The notes below the pieces were generated by a model, which saw nothing but the letters and a program-made list of their open reading frames with translations, did no database searches and was not told the origin of the DNA. This document shows positions 23,987-38,900 of a stretch of 64,000 nucleotides of DNA, one piece after another; within the stretch, counting starts at the first letter, position 1, and each line of letters begins with the position of its first letter. Both the position numbers and the translations under genes were made by a program. The stretch is from positions 6,157,763 through 6,221,762 of the forward strand of contig CM034397.1 of assembly GCA_019925095.2 (NCBI GenBank). The letters run 5' to 3'. Source of the DNA: Dendrolimus kikuchii (lineage: Eukaryota > Arthropoda > Insecta > Lepidoptera > Lasiocampidae).

Positions 23987-26900
23987 GTAGGTACATTTTT
24001 CTATTCATTTTCAAGATTGAAGTACATGCCTGCCCACTATTATTAAATAACTTACAACAATAGTACTTACGTACTTAAAACAATAGTAAAAGTACACATA
24101 GGCTGCAATTTTATTGAATTTTTTGAGATATCTTGTTTTTTCACATTAAATATTGTGATAAATGTAGGCATGTTTATTATTAGTTAAATATTTTAAAACT
24201 CCACTGGACTGAACTGAAATGAAAGAACTATTTATTGTAGATTAATTATGATTAATCATTGACTTCTATGAGAAGTTGTCCTTAAGCACTGTGTAAATAA
24301 ATTGTTAACATAATTGATATTGTTAGGAATAATGCTACATTTGGAACTGAAGGTAATAAATAATAAATAGTTCCAATACTTATTTGAAATATAAATTAAA
24401 AATATAAACTAAAATAAGTACCTTTTCAGAATGACTGTACAGAGGGCTTACATTAAAAAATAGTTTTGATGCTTTCTTTATGGAGTAGACATATTTCGAA
24501 AATTATGATACTGGCATTTTAATGTTTGTAATTGTTGTCGAATTTATTAGAAACTTCAAAAGGTCCTAAAGAGGTCGCTTTCGTAGATTTCTATGACGAA
24601 CATGACAAATATCAAAATAAGATGGAATTTTGTGCTATTTCTTTCAACTTTCAGTATATCTAAACACGTATCAAACGATTCACCAAATGCGACTGCTTTA
24701 GGCCCTAAGCTTGCTCATAATAATATGCAGCATAAAACCACCGTAACTGAATATTGGTAATAACATTTGGTATGATGAATCAATGCCCTGTATTTGTGTT
24801 GTATTGTTTTATGATACTGATAATATTGATATGAGTAGTGTTCATGTTGTTTTTAGAAGACATTTCTTACATATTACTTTGTATAAAAATTGTTATTAGG
24901 TACTAAATACTTTACTTTACCTACTTTTCCGTTTTTGATAAAAATGTAGGGTGGGGTATAGGGCGTACATATTTTAGGTAATGAAAGGGCTGGAAGGCAG
25001 GAGTCATACATTCTGTCAAAAAAAGTATCGGAAATGGACGATTTGTTTATGGTTCCAAATTATTATTTTTTCTTCATTTTTTAGGTTTTTAGATTGGCAC
25101 ATCTGTTTTTCATGTTGGCGCGGAGTTTGAGGTGCAGCGGTCATTTAGATTAAATAAAGTGCTGTTTTTAATCAGATCACATTTAGTGTGTATTTAAAAT
25201 TGAATTCGGAATTTCGTGTTTCAGAACACGAAACACAAAACACTGAATATATTACTGAACTGCCTAATTACAAAAGGCTTACGGTGAAACGACTTTATCA
25301 AAAATACGTGCTTATGATACAAAGCGTTCAAAAGCGGTCGAGATATGCTGGAAGATTGCCTCGCTCTGGTAGGCCATCAACGTCTTCAACTGAAGTTAAC
25401 ATCGCAAGAGTGAAGGAAATAGTGACTGAAAATCTTCATTCAAGTTTGGAAGAAATAGCCGCTGAACTTTCTGTCTCACGAGTCGCTCCGTATCATTTTA
25501 AATAATCACTTGGGTATGAAACATGTCGCTCGGCTAGTCCCAAAAGACCTGAATTTTCTTCAAAAACTCAATCGCATAAGAGTCGCTGAGGCTGACATGC
25601 TAGAACGAGTCAATTCCGACCCAACATTCTTGAAACGCATTGTTACTGGTGACGAGACGTGGGTTTACGAGTTTTGACATGCAAACTAGTCAACAAGCTT
25701 GGAAGTGGGGCCTTCCAACTGAACCGAAACCGACAAAACTACGCCAAAGTCGATCAAAAGTCAAAAAGTTATGTTGACTGTTTTCTTTGTCAAACTGTAA
25801 ATAAAGTATTTTATTTGAGCGTTATGCGGTGTTTAAGAGAACAATTTTGACGAAAAAGGCCAGATTTGTGGAAAGAAAATGATTGGACGTGGTTGGTGCA
25901 CCACGATAATGCGCCTTCGCACAAGGCCATCATTGTGAACGAATTTTTCACCAAAAACTCAACAAATACCATCGAGCAAAACTACCTTACTCAACAGCTA
26001 TGGCTCCAGCCGACTTCTTTCTTTTTCCTAAACTCAAATTACCTACCCTTTCGTGACACCGGTTTTCATTCAGTAGAAGGTATAAAGGAGAATTCGCGAC
26101 GAGAACGAAACTCAATTCCGGAAAATGCGTTTAAAAATGTTTTGATGATTGGATTATTCGTTGGCGTAAGTGTATCGTTTCTGAAGGAGCATACTTTGAA
26201 TGTGATATAATAAATTTGAAAGAATAACTAAGATTTTGTGTATTATTGATCTTTTACCGGTACTTTTTTCACAGAGTGGTACTTATCCGTTCTATAACCC
26301 CTATGTCAAGAAAATATATAGTTCTTGAGATATTAATGTTTTTGTAAATATAACCTCACTTATGTTTTTCACTAATTATGCACTGTTATGATAGGTCCAA
26401 TGTTAAAAATCCAATCAAATTCCAAGACATAACATAAAAAGATTAAAAGTAGTCCAAAATCACAACAAAGCAATTCACGTAGGTAAACCATTATAGGAAA
26501 AACAAGAAACATGAAAATCATAGATAATACTTATATTTCTTTTTTATGAAGTTTATTGTTGGTTGGCAATTATGCCTTAAAGCCATGAAAATTTTCTAAT
26601 GTATTCTTGTCATAAAACGAATTTCGGGTGGTTATAAAAAAAAAATAAAAGTACTTCTCCCTTTTGCAACCCCTATGTTTGGGAAACAGTACACAGACAA
26701 AGATCCTAAGCCGAGCGAGCGAAGCGAACATACCACGATAGTGGTCGGCAAATGTCACAATAGAATTGTAACTACCTGGTTCTGTACTGGTCACCATTTA
26801 TTCATTAATAACTACTTAGTTATTAATGAATAATTTCCTAAATAAATGAATGATTCCGGCCGCTGCCGCGGAACGCTCGCTTCGCTCGCTCGGCTTGTGA

Positions 26901-29900
26901 GCTTTAGTCAAAAGCCGCGACAACAGCCGTCGATCATTTGTGGAGGAAAGTCTGGTTAGACTTGTGTCTGAGATAGAGAACTTCTTAGAGAAAGTCTCTG
27001 AGTGAGGGAGACAAAACCTTGTCTAATTCAATCCCACAAAGACAGGTCTGCGTAATCTGTGCCAATAATACCTCATTCGTACATGCGCTTCTGTTCCAAA
27101 GAACACCCCTTACCACCTCTAAGAGTATTGGGATCCTTGGTGTCCACATTGCAACCGATTTAAAGTTCAGAGACCACCTTGAAGGCAAGGCAAAACTTGC
27201 CTCCAAGAAGCTGGGAGTGCTAAACCCGTCCGAGCAGTATTTCTCTCGGCGGCAACGCCTTGTCTTTACAAAGCCCAGATGAAGCGGCATATGGAGTATT
27301 GCTCAAACTTGTGGGCCGGGGCACCCGCCTACCAGTTAAATCCCCTGGACAGTATTCAACGTTGAGCCGTTCGCATTGTCGACGATCCCATACTTACAGA
27401 CGGTTTAGATACGCTTGGCTTTCGGAGAGATTTCGCGTCTCTCTGAGTATTTTACCGACTAGACAATGGGGAATGCTCCGAGGAACTGTTCAGAATGGTG
27501 CCTTCGTGTTCCTTTTACCACCGCACCGCACGCCGTCGGCTGGGCATTCATCCCCATTTTCTTGAGCCGCTTCACTCTTGTACTCAACGGTTCTCTGTGC
27601 AGATGTAGCGATGAGTTTATTGCGTTATGGTGTGATGTTGTATTATATTGTTATTAATTGTTAATGACTTTAAATATTGACAGATGTATATATGTTATAG
27701 TTAAAGGTCGATATGCAGTCTCTTTCCAGAATCACTGGTCCATCCTAGGTTTGACCAAGGCCTTTCGACAAAACCCGAAATAAATTTCAATTTTGGCCTT
27801 TGACTCAAGCATTTTCAAGCAGTAAAACGTCGAACGTAAAATAATCTGTTTCGAGCTTTGCCTAATCGATCCTAGATTGAAGGTCTTTAAACAATCAACG
27901 GAATGAAAATTTCCGCCAATCGCGATTGGAAAAACTGTATCCATACCTATTCCCAGCTTCGATAGAACCAAAGGAGATACTCGAAATGTTTTGGGTATCA
28001 TAAAAAATAAAACATTTGATGGTTTATACAGAGTAGGGACGAAACAAAGAATTATAAACACACTTTTTTCTAGGAATCAGATACAAGAATGCAAAGAGAA
28101 TTTTATTAATTTCGAAGATGTGCCCGACGTTCAGCTGTCTCTAAGAGAAATTAGTTTAAAAGATTCTAAATTTGCTGGCTAAGGGTTTATAAAATGCCAC
28201 TGTAATAAAAAAACGTTCTTCGAAATTATGTAAATGTAAAAGACCAAACGTATTGTGCAATTCAAAATGCCATAACGCATCACGTTGTCAAAATAAAGAC
28301 TATTTTTTTTAAATTACTGTCATCAGTCCTAATTCAAAATAAAAAATAAAATTTAATTACTTTTTCAATTGATTATTATAATATTGAAACAATAAATATA
28401 AAAAATCTCATTTTATTGTACCAAATCTTACAAATTAACACATTCCAATAGGCGTTTGACTGTATAAATTCGTTTCTCCTAGGTTACACAAAAATTCGAT
28501 AGTTAAAGGCAGAAAAAGCGTAATTGTTTGAACTTTGACTAAGACTTTATGTCAGACCTGAGGTTTGACGAGCTCCAGAGCTTCGATGTTTACACTAATG
28601 TATGACATTTACACTAATGTAGCTATTAGTTGACGGTGTTATTTTTAATTCTATAAATAATTAGGTCTCAGTCAATAACTTTAACATTATACCAGATGGA
28701 GCCCGAGCATAATTATAGAGAGTGATTTCTTACGTGAGATAACGGATAAATGATGTCCCGCTCTCACATAAACACCGATTGGATGGTCGCGTGATTTTAA
28801 TGAATTAAAACTGTACGCGTGTTAGGAGTAGACTTTCAGAACTCTTCATCGAAGTATTTTTTGCAATAAGAAAAAGGCACGAGTCGGGAATATTAAAAAT
28901 ATACCATGTTTATATATAATGTAATAACTATATTTTACTGCTACTAGAATGTTTTAAATTCAATGTTTGAAATACGTATTAATAATAAGTTATTTGTACT
29001 TTCAAATGACTTTATTGAACATACATAAAGGCACAATGGGCGGTCTTCTCGCCTTAGATGGTCTCCTCCAGGTTACCCTACAGAGTGGTCTTTATACTTG
29101 TTTCACAATATTTAGCAATTGTTAAATGGAAGGTTTACCATATTCCCATTTTATTTTATATCTGTCATGTATTCTCAAGGTCTTGATTATCCAATTATCT
29201 GAAAACAAACTAAACACTGCTGTCTACTAAACTGTAAATAACGAGTACATGTTACCACCGACATTTGCGTACTGTACAGGTGCTTAGTGACGGCATCTTT
29301 TTGGTATTAGACCTTGCGCATGTTAGCAAACTCAGCGACATACATGTATGTACCTAACTTTGACTTCCGTTACCGCGCTTCGACAGCCTATCAGGTCCGA
29401 GCTTGAAAAAGAATTGTTCAATTCTTCTGAAGCCTAACTGCATAAAACGATAATACGTAAGATTAATTCTTACAGCAGATTAGAGCCACTCATAATACTG
29501 TTTTCTGATCAATATAAGTTGTAAGTAATATATATACCATACAATAAAAGAAATACTGGCATATCATTTCTTTCTTCGTTTATTATTTGTAGTTCGTTGA
29601 TTAATTATTGTCCTTTACGATTTAGTATTTTTTTATTTATTTCATTGCAATGTCATAACTACTCTTTTATTATATCTAGATTTATTTAATTATATCTATA
29701 TGTGTTCTCATTTACACAAAGGTTAACATCACTTATATTTTCTCGTGATAAATTCAAGAGACTCGTTTTATACTAACCTTCTATGTATCGTATACGTACA
29801 TAAGTACGTAATACGTAGCCCCTAACATAGACGTAGAGAATTTTATGCGGAACCTTGTGTGATACACGGAAACACGTTAAACGTTTTGCAAACAATTGGT

Positions 29901-32900
29901 TTTTATGTTTAGATAAATCTACCACCAGCATGCGGGCATCTAAGACCTTGACGTAAACAATGATGTTTGCGAAAAACAGAAGGACTATTTATTATATTCT
30001 ATGAATTGCTATGTGCGATTAGATTTTTCTATTGTAACATTTTATTTCTAGAACTAGTAAATTGAGGTTATAATTCACAGAAGGGACATATTTTACAACA
30101 GAGATAACACCTAGAAAAAGGCAAACATAACTAAATAATTTGAACGTATGTTATCTTGTGTCGGGTATGCGCATGATTATCATTCTATAATACAAATGTG
30201 AAAGAACATAGAAAACATTATTCTACTAGTATATTCGTTCCACTCTTAATTTGATTTTAATTGCATCGAAAATGTATAAACTTAAAACTTGTTATTTAAT
30301 GACTGTTCAAGAAGTAAGTACATCACTATTTAAAACACGCAAACTTCAAAAAGTTTTTGCGTTTGTAGTAGTATTTGTATATTTACAGGAATTCTAATTG
30401 AAATTTAAAATTCCTTGTACAATCACCAAAAAGAGGTTCATTATATTTTGAAGAAGGAAATATATTTACAATCAAAAGACAATAAATCAAATCTATACTA
30501 TAATAAATCTGTAAATAGTTCTTCGAGTTTGTACAATGGGTTTAAAAATGTGAAAAAAATCAAAAGGACTAATTCCGACCAACAGATTCCGAAAATACAA
30601 TTTTTAGAATTTTTGTCTGTCTCGCAGTTAGAGAGCATCACGTGAAAATTACTGAACGGATTTAAATGAACTCGACATAGATGTATCTTACATCCCGGGG
30701 CGTGACTAACGATACTTTTTACCCCGATAAATTACATCGTTTCCGTGGGATAGACAAAATTAGCAAAAAGATGGCGCTGCGATAGCATTCTTTTTGGAAA
30801 CTACTAGACGTATATGATTGAAACTCGACATAGTGCTAGCTTATAACCCGAATTAACACTTGGATACATTTTATCCCGACAAATAACGTCGTTTATTTAA
30901 AATAAACGGATTAGCAAAATAGATGGCGCTGCAATTGCGATGTAGACAACCATCGCTGTAATTCAATAACAAATACGTTGTCAGATTGCTCCCGACATTT
31001 ATTACGTATTAAGTACTTCAAATCAAGTTGGCTGCGACTTTTCGTTATGTTTTTTTGCGCAGTTGTTTATACTATATTGATTTAGTTTCTTTAGGAGCCT
31101 TATGGTTTCTTTGTAATTGTAATGAATAGAACAAGAAACTAAAGTATTGACGATTTATGGTAAAACACCTAATATTTTTTTTAAGTACGTAACATAGAGC
31201 CAACCTAGGTTTTCACGCGGTGTAACAGCGGGGAAAACCCTAGTAAATAATAATTAGTTACATTGCAAATTGTTGTGAGGTCTGACTATATGATTTTAGT
31301 TTGATAATTAATGAATTAATTGATTTTATTTGTGGTTCATTCTTGTTATTTATGCTTCAGTGTTATTATTTGTTGCTAATTGTTGTTATTTGATATTAAA
31401 TTTGTTAATTAAAAGGGGTTCCGATATTGAAACGTCTTCGAGGTAAGCTTTTGACTTCCCAAAATTAAGAAGTTTTGTATAATTAGTACAAATATTTCGA
31501 GTTTGTGCAGTATTATGACTCCCGCTCAATTAGTTACTAAATCAACCTAAATATCATTGACTTCCATCAAAAAGGTGTTATCAGAAAGCAAATGTCATTC
31601 TTCAGAACAGGGACCAACAATTTAGTATTAAAAATTATGTTTAATATTAATAATTATTATTTTAATATGGTTTAATATTATTAGTTTCATATTAAGTACC
31701 TGCCTATAAAAGTATATAAAAAGTATTAGTTTATTTATTTATGTACTGACCGTACACTACTACGAACCCAAAAACGTCTCTAAGCTAATTTACCTGTACA
31801 ATAGTAAGTTGAGAAGTCGACCACTTCAGCAGTCACTTCAGCGAATAATTATATTATTCAAAATCTAATTTCCTGATGAAGTGATTGATTATCCGTGCAG
31901 GCACGGAGAAATAATACAATTTCCTGCGGCCGGGCGGCCTGTCGTAAGAGGCGACAAAACAACGCACGCAGGTAGGGCATTTGCCAGTCTGGATGGCTAC
32001 CACCCTCTGGTCTAGAGTATGCCGTCATAACAACTTTGAGTTCTGTTCCCCCTTTAAAGAGCGACAGCACATTGTTAGTACTTTTGATGTTATTGCTCTA
32101 TTTATCGTTGCCTAATGTTGATTTCAGGAGGCTTTAAAGAAGAAGCAGCAGCCCCCGGCGGCGACGCCGTCGCCAGTGTCGGCGCCTTTCGTGCCGGCAG
32201 CCCCCACGCCCCTGGCGGCGGCCGCGCCCACTGTGCCCAGCCTCCCCGCTCAGCCGCAGACGCACACAGACGTGAGGCCACACTTCTTATGTTATAGGCG
32301 CTCTACATTATCGCGAGAAAAGAACACTAGGATACGTTTCACATTCTTGTTTCTTCCGTTCTCGAGATAATGTGGGGAAGCCTTTATGTTACGATCATAC
32401 ATGTTCACTGCACGCATCCATAAGCCATCGATACATTCGCATGCTACGCATACATGTCCATACTCCATTTACAATCGTTTCGCAAACCGTTATTCCCATT
32501 GCATGACTAAGGTGATACGTTTATTATTTTGCTAACAGCCAATTTATAATAAGGATAATTTAAACTGGTATTCTGTACGTGCGTTAAAGTAATTTCCCAT
32601 TAAACTTAAATACAATGATATGGTCTCACGAAAAATTATTCATATACAGATTAAAATGTCTGATTTGACTAACATTTTGAAAGGAGTTTCATTCTGTGTT
32701 TTTCCAGTGTATGCAAATTTTTTATAATATCCGAACTTTAGACGTGTTTGACGTGAATATATTTATTTATAAGTTTCGACTATCACCATTTAATAGTACA
32801 TTATGGTACTAGTGTGTAACATTGGTGATTACCGCCGAGGCGCCATTGAGACTCGAGCCGTAGGCGAGGGTCTTAAGAGAGCCGAGGATGGTAATCATCA

Positions 32901-35900
32901 ATACACACGTGTATCATACGACGTTTTTCAACACACTTGTGAATAAAATAACAACAAAAACTCATTTTATTTAGTAGATAAAAAAAAGTTACATATGAGT
33001 GAAAGTTTTATTTATTAAACACGTATGAGTTAAAATTATCTATTTAAATAAGAAGTGGCATGAAATGAGCAAGCAATAGGAACATTAATTTATTTGTTCT
33101 ATAGAACACGACCTTTTTTTTTGAATAAAATCTTTTTTAAGAACAAAGCAACTCAACCAATAAAATTTTAAAAAAAATCTATAACTCACTAGTGAGTTAT
33201 AATGTTTTTTACTCACAGTTTGATAATAGGTGTCATTCTGTGCCTAGTTGCGGTGACCATAGAGCCACTTTATGAGCAAGTGTGTTGAAAAATAATTAAT
33301 TCACATTTCTAAATGTGGCATTCTCATATCATTTGGGCTTAGAATGGCCGCAACCTCACATAATATAAGTTTTAAATAAGTCGGTTTATTCTTATCTAAA
33401 TTCAGAAAGCCGATGGAATTACAAACCTTTAAAATGTAATGCGTCTAATCCGCGTCGAACCTTATAGCTTCTCCAGATATGCTGCTGAAGGCTGTACCAT
33501 ACATGGGCCCGAGTCTGTAACAGAAATTAGCAATTGAATCGTAACTTTTGACGGGTTTTGCTAGACTGTAAACCATTTGGGCTCAATATTGAATCAATCT
33601 TGATTTAACCGAGACTGATTTAGTATGTATTTTAGAGACTACGGATATTTGACCATCGTCAGTCGAATTGATCTCGCTCTGGCATGGTTTTTTCTTGTGA
33701 AAGGTTCAGACTTGGGGCTCAGATATGTTGCACAGTGCTCTCTTGCTTACTAAGACTGGGAATAGTTTGACGCGTGGAGTATAATAGCCGTAAAAACTAT
33801 AGAAATACCATAACATAAAATATTAATAAAGTACATGGTTCACTTTGTAACTTAAAGCTTAGTTGTTTTTGCGGCTAGTTTCTATTTGTTAATTTGCACG
33901 TCGTTCCATATGTTATTGGTGGCGCCAGCACAAATTCGCAATTGCTTCGGCTCAATGTCTATAATACACACCTATTAACGCCCACATGACATTGTCTGCA
34001 AGGACGTTGGCATCGATAAGTGGCATTCTTCCATTGATAAATGAGTGTTTATATAGTTTGAAAAGTTTGTGATAAAGACATGTAACTCTGTCGAATACCA
34101 TTGTGTTTAATACTAGCTGTTGCCCGGGGCTTCGGTCGCGTAGATTAAAAATAGTCATAGCTTGAGTAGTCCAGTCAAATAAATTTAAAAAGTAGCCTCT
34201 CTTTGACCACCTTAGGGATTGAATTTCTAGAAACGCCGAAAAGGTGTGCGTTTATTTTTAACCAGTAGCAGTTTTTATAAAAATTCGTGCTATTTTGAAA
34301 ATTTGGGATTTTCATACAAAATTTCATACCCTTTTTCACCCCCTTAGGGTTAAAATTTGTAATAAACCCTAGTGCGCACCTAAAGTATAGAAAGAACTCG
34401 CATGCAAATTTTTACGTTCCCAGCCTCAGTAGTTTGGGTTGTGCATTAATATGTCAGTGTGGACTAGTAAATAATTATATATATATAGATTAATAGAACT
34501 TCTCTGTTGTTTGGTTGCTTGCTACCATTTGACATCTTCAAATTTAGGATTCCCGTGTAAAATGTGCATGCCACAGAATTTACTTACTTAATAACTTTGT
34601 TCTGCTTTTTATGTCCCGTTTTTCTGTCACCATTAATTTTTATCTATTGTAAACAAATGCACAAATGATTGTTTGATTTCTTTGTCATTTACATTTAGAA
34701 CATTTTTTATCTTAATATGGGGATTATGAATGTATGATATTATTTAGTTGTAGAAAAATGATTTAATATCATAATGAGTAAATGACACGCACCATTTAAA
34801 TTTACTAATGTTATTTACTGGATGTCACAATCATGTTGCAATATTTATTCTTTGTTATTATTACTCCTTACACGTTTTATTTTAGTATATTGTGTAGTAA
34901 AGAACATACTTTACAATAATATTAGTAGGACAAGAAATGAGTACATGAGAATAAAGTTTAATTGGTGCGGAGAAGATTTGCCGCTGCGAATCTGTTTCAA
35001 TTATTTCGATGTGTGTTCGTCTAGTTCGAACACTAATGCGACTAGCGCGGGTCGTAATCGTTCTAAGTTGGTGGGGTAAACATCGTCAATATCTATAGTC
35101 CCTGTATTTTGATTAAAAACGCTATACATAGATATAAGAGTTTGAAAATTAGTAAGATAAAATTTCAAGCGGACAATTTTATTGTCTTACAGCCATATTT
35201 TATATTTGTTGTTGCTCTTGACTAATAGGTTTAACCTAAGTTTAAAAAGTGCTGATTTGGGTAATAAAGTAATATAAATGTGTCGTAAAGTATTATTTGT
35301 TTATATGTTATTTTTAATTTTCGTGACCTGTGAATTAATTTTGTAACAAAGGAGAATGACCTCTCCGTGAAATGTTTAGGTTATTGAACTGCACTCGTGT
35401 AAACAAATATGCGCGAAATACTTCGTCGATTATTCTGCGAACATCGAATTTGTAGTAATAATAATAAGGGTCAACGAAATTGACAGTATCATCTACGTGT
35501 AACAAAACAAGTTCGTAATAAAGTCAAGTACGTATTCGACCTCTGATTGATAGCCACAAAATGTTTAAAAACTAGAATTAAATGTCTGTTTGACACCATC
35601 AATCAAGACCAATAAATAAAATCAAAACTAAAAGTTTCATTGACTTCTTTTAATAATAACTGTTAATTTTATATTATATTTTGTATGAAAAACATTTATT
35701 TGTGATAGTGGTATAGTTTTTAATAAGTAATTTTATTAAATTTCTTTTATCCCCAAGTCAATGACTTGAGATAGCGGCACGGTTATGTAATAGTTGGTAA
35801 GACATTTTTAAGGTCTTGGGTTTTTCCACAACAGAAAATAATTTTTTTTTTAGTGGACAATGACGATTTTACACTATTACTATTAACTTTTACAAGTAAG

Positions 35901-38900
35901 TAGTTGTAGCTTTTATATATTGAATTTTAATAAAAATTGCAGTCAAAATGTCCAACCTGAAATATAACAAAAAATTGAATTATGGAAAATGACCCTGATG
36001 AAAAAGAATCGAAAGGGAAGAGGATAATTAAGAAAGCAAAAAGACGCAGCAGTAAATCGAGTAACAACAGCCAGAACTCTGCTCTGGATCCTAGCGTTGG
36101 AGTGTCGCGATCAAAGAGTTTCGAAAATAAACATCTAGCGGTCGAAATAAACGATAGCACGCCGCTACCGAAGCCAGACGGAACTAAGGAGAGACATGAT
36201 TACGGCGCCAACGGGTGTAAAATAAAATCAGACGACAAAACACGTATGCACAGTGGAACTGTTGTTACTAATAAAGATAGGGTCAAAATGAAAAAAATCG
36301 TTGATATACAAGAGACTCACAACGAGGTATTCGAAAAAGTAGCTTCGGCATCCCCAAAAAACGTTCAACCTCGCAAGCTCGATTCCGACGATGAGCCGTT
36401 TCAAAAACCAGAAAGCACTAAACGAATTTTAAAAAGGGTTTGTTTCATCTAATTAAAAACGCCGTATTTTTAATTAATGTTTATTCTCTAGGTATTTCCT
36501 ATTTCATTTTTACAACTATATCTCCATATAATTGAAAGTAAATGCTTAATAGGGAAGTAATATGAGGACATTTCCGCAAAAGCCATAAATGTTTACGATC
36601 CATATATGGTCAAAGGCGAACCTCTTGTGTATTTACGTTACCTTTGTTGAGTACAATGATACAGTATTGACGAAAAACCGTAAAATTTATGTACTTAACA
36701 TCTTGCTATATTTAGTAACAGTCCTTTAGTATTTAATCCTTTCATACTGATGTAATTCAATACGATGCGAAATTCCTCGTATCTACTACCATAGGTCATA
36801 ACCTATTTTACTTAATTATTGGTTGGTCTGTGTGACATCTCATAATTTTCATATTCTAACAATATATTTATCTGCAACAATTTATCTACTATCATTATGA
36901 CCTATTTTACTATTATCGATACTGGGACTGTGTAATCCCTTATATTCTTCATATTCTTAAAACAACTACTTACTCGGGAGTTTCAGTAACCGTAATATCA
37001 ACTCTGCCAAATGCCTGCGGCCTGGCATCAGAGGCGACAAAATAACCCACCGCCAGGTGGTAGGGCATTTGGCTGACTGGATGCCTATCACCCCTGGTCT
37101 ACAGTATGCCGCCATAACAACTTTGAGTTGTGTTCTGGCATCAGTGGCCAGGTTCCAGTTTCTCCTTCAAGGCCGGCAGCACATTGTCAGCACTTCTGGT
37201 ATTGCTAATGTTCATAGGCGACGGTAACCACTTTACATGACAGTTGAGCCGTCAGACTTGCTGCTGTGCTTCAGCAATAAAAAAAAATGGACACAGCAAA
37301 TATCATATACGTTATTATCTCATAAATAGTCCCTGGCATTTTAGACACTGTTGATTTGTTACAGGAGAGAGAGACATTACTTTGTCAAACAATCGAAAAT
37401 CCCAAAATTTAGTTCATGGTGTTAAAATATGTATGTAGTTGGACATTTTGTATTATCATAATTTAACCCTTTCGTGGGCAGCACCCATTAGATGACAAAT
37501 ACATGTTTGTTTTAAAATGATTGTTATTCAAAGGTTACCTTTAAAACAATGACGTAGAATTAAACCCTAATTATTTTAGGTAATGTTGCTAGATGCTCGT
37601 GGAATTCACCATTTTTATGTATTAATTTCGTGTCATATTCAAGATATTACTCTAGGAAATACTGTGCCAACGGCCGCCAAAAAGTTAAAGAATATTCCTT
37701 GCTAACATTGTGATGGTTGTGCAGAAAATTTCCAATTACATTATGTATACGAAATTTACATTTTCTTACTAATATTGTTTTCAGAAATTGGAAGAGGAGA
37801 GTGGAGCGGGCACAAGCGGCGCGAGTACCACATCCGACAACGACGCGGACGACAAAGATCCCAAGGACAAGAAAAAGAAGAATAGATGCGCGGTTTGCCG
37901 CAAGAAGGTTGGACTCACAGGTAAACAACGTCATTTAATTTTTTTCCCCCCGTTTTTGTTCCAAACTATTAGAAGTTATACAAGTTAAATTTTGTTGAGC
38001 TTGCTTTAAAGAAAACTTTTTGCTGCGGAGTTTGTTGCGCTGCTTCTTCTACTTCAAGTAACTAAAATTACTTTTGAAACAGTGGTAGACTTTCAAAAAG
38101 TTATCTGTAAGATTCAAATTTTAAAATAAAAATATTGTTTTCTTCCCCTTTTTTAATTTGACTGCATTACTTGTGCATCTTGCTAGTGTGAAGTATGCAT
38201 GAATATTGAAATTTTAGAATAATTTTTAAGCAAAAGCCAGTTAAATTGTCTTTGACATACGCTAACGAGGCTTTTACCCCTAGAGATTTAGAAGTTTTTG
38301 CATGGAAAAATAAGCATCTACTTAAATATATTTTATATTAAATTATCTCAGTATATTATTCATCAATCCATACTATTTGTTTCATTGTTTGCGGCCTTTA
38401 CATGTAATTAGTTATCATGAGATTTGGTACAGTAATCTCTTAAAATGTAATTAAATAACGCTTATTTGCTAGAGCAACAATTTCTCAGGCCGAACTGCAA
38501 ATTATATTCTCTATACCCTATTCATAATTTTTACTTTGATAAGTTGTTTTATTTGTCTATATACCATATTTTATGATAATTGGTTTATTTCCAAGGCCTT
38601 GAAGAAGAAATAATGAGACATTAAAAATAAACCTTTCACATTAATATACCTTTTAAAATATGCTTTCTAAGAGTTTAAGTAAAAAAATAAATTTTGGTTT
38701 TTATTTTGAAATCACAGAGACACTCGAATTTTATTAGTATGTAGTTTAGTATTGTGTTTCTTGAATAAATCTCTCCTTATAAACAAAGTGAGTGGATAAT
38801 GACCACGTTATACTGTTGTGTCTGAATAACATTCGCAATACGGCAACTGAGTCAACAAAGTATTATACATGAACAGTGAAATAAATCGTGTCCCATTAAC

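Noticed and set aside
33480..33530. Short frame [13 protein letters not shown] after a CTCCAG acceptor-like site
   Set aside because: Only 13 codons to a stop and no polypyrimidine tract; chance.
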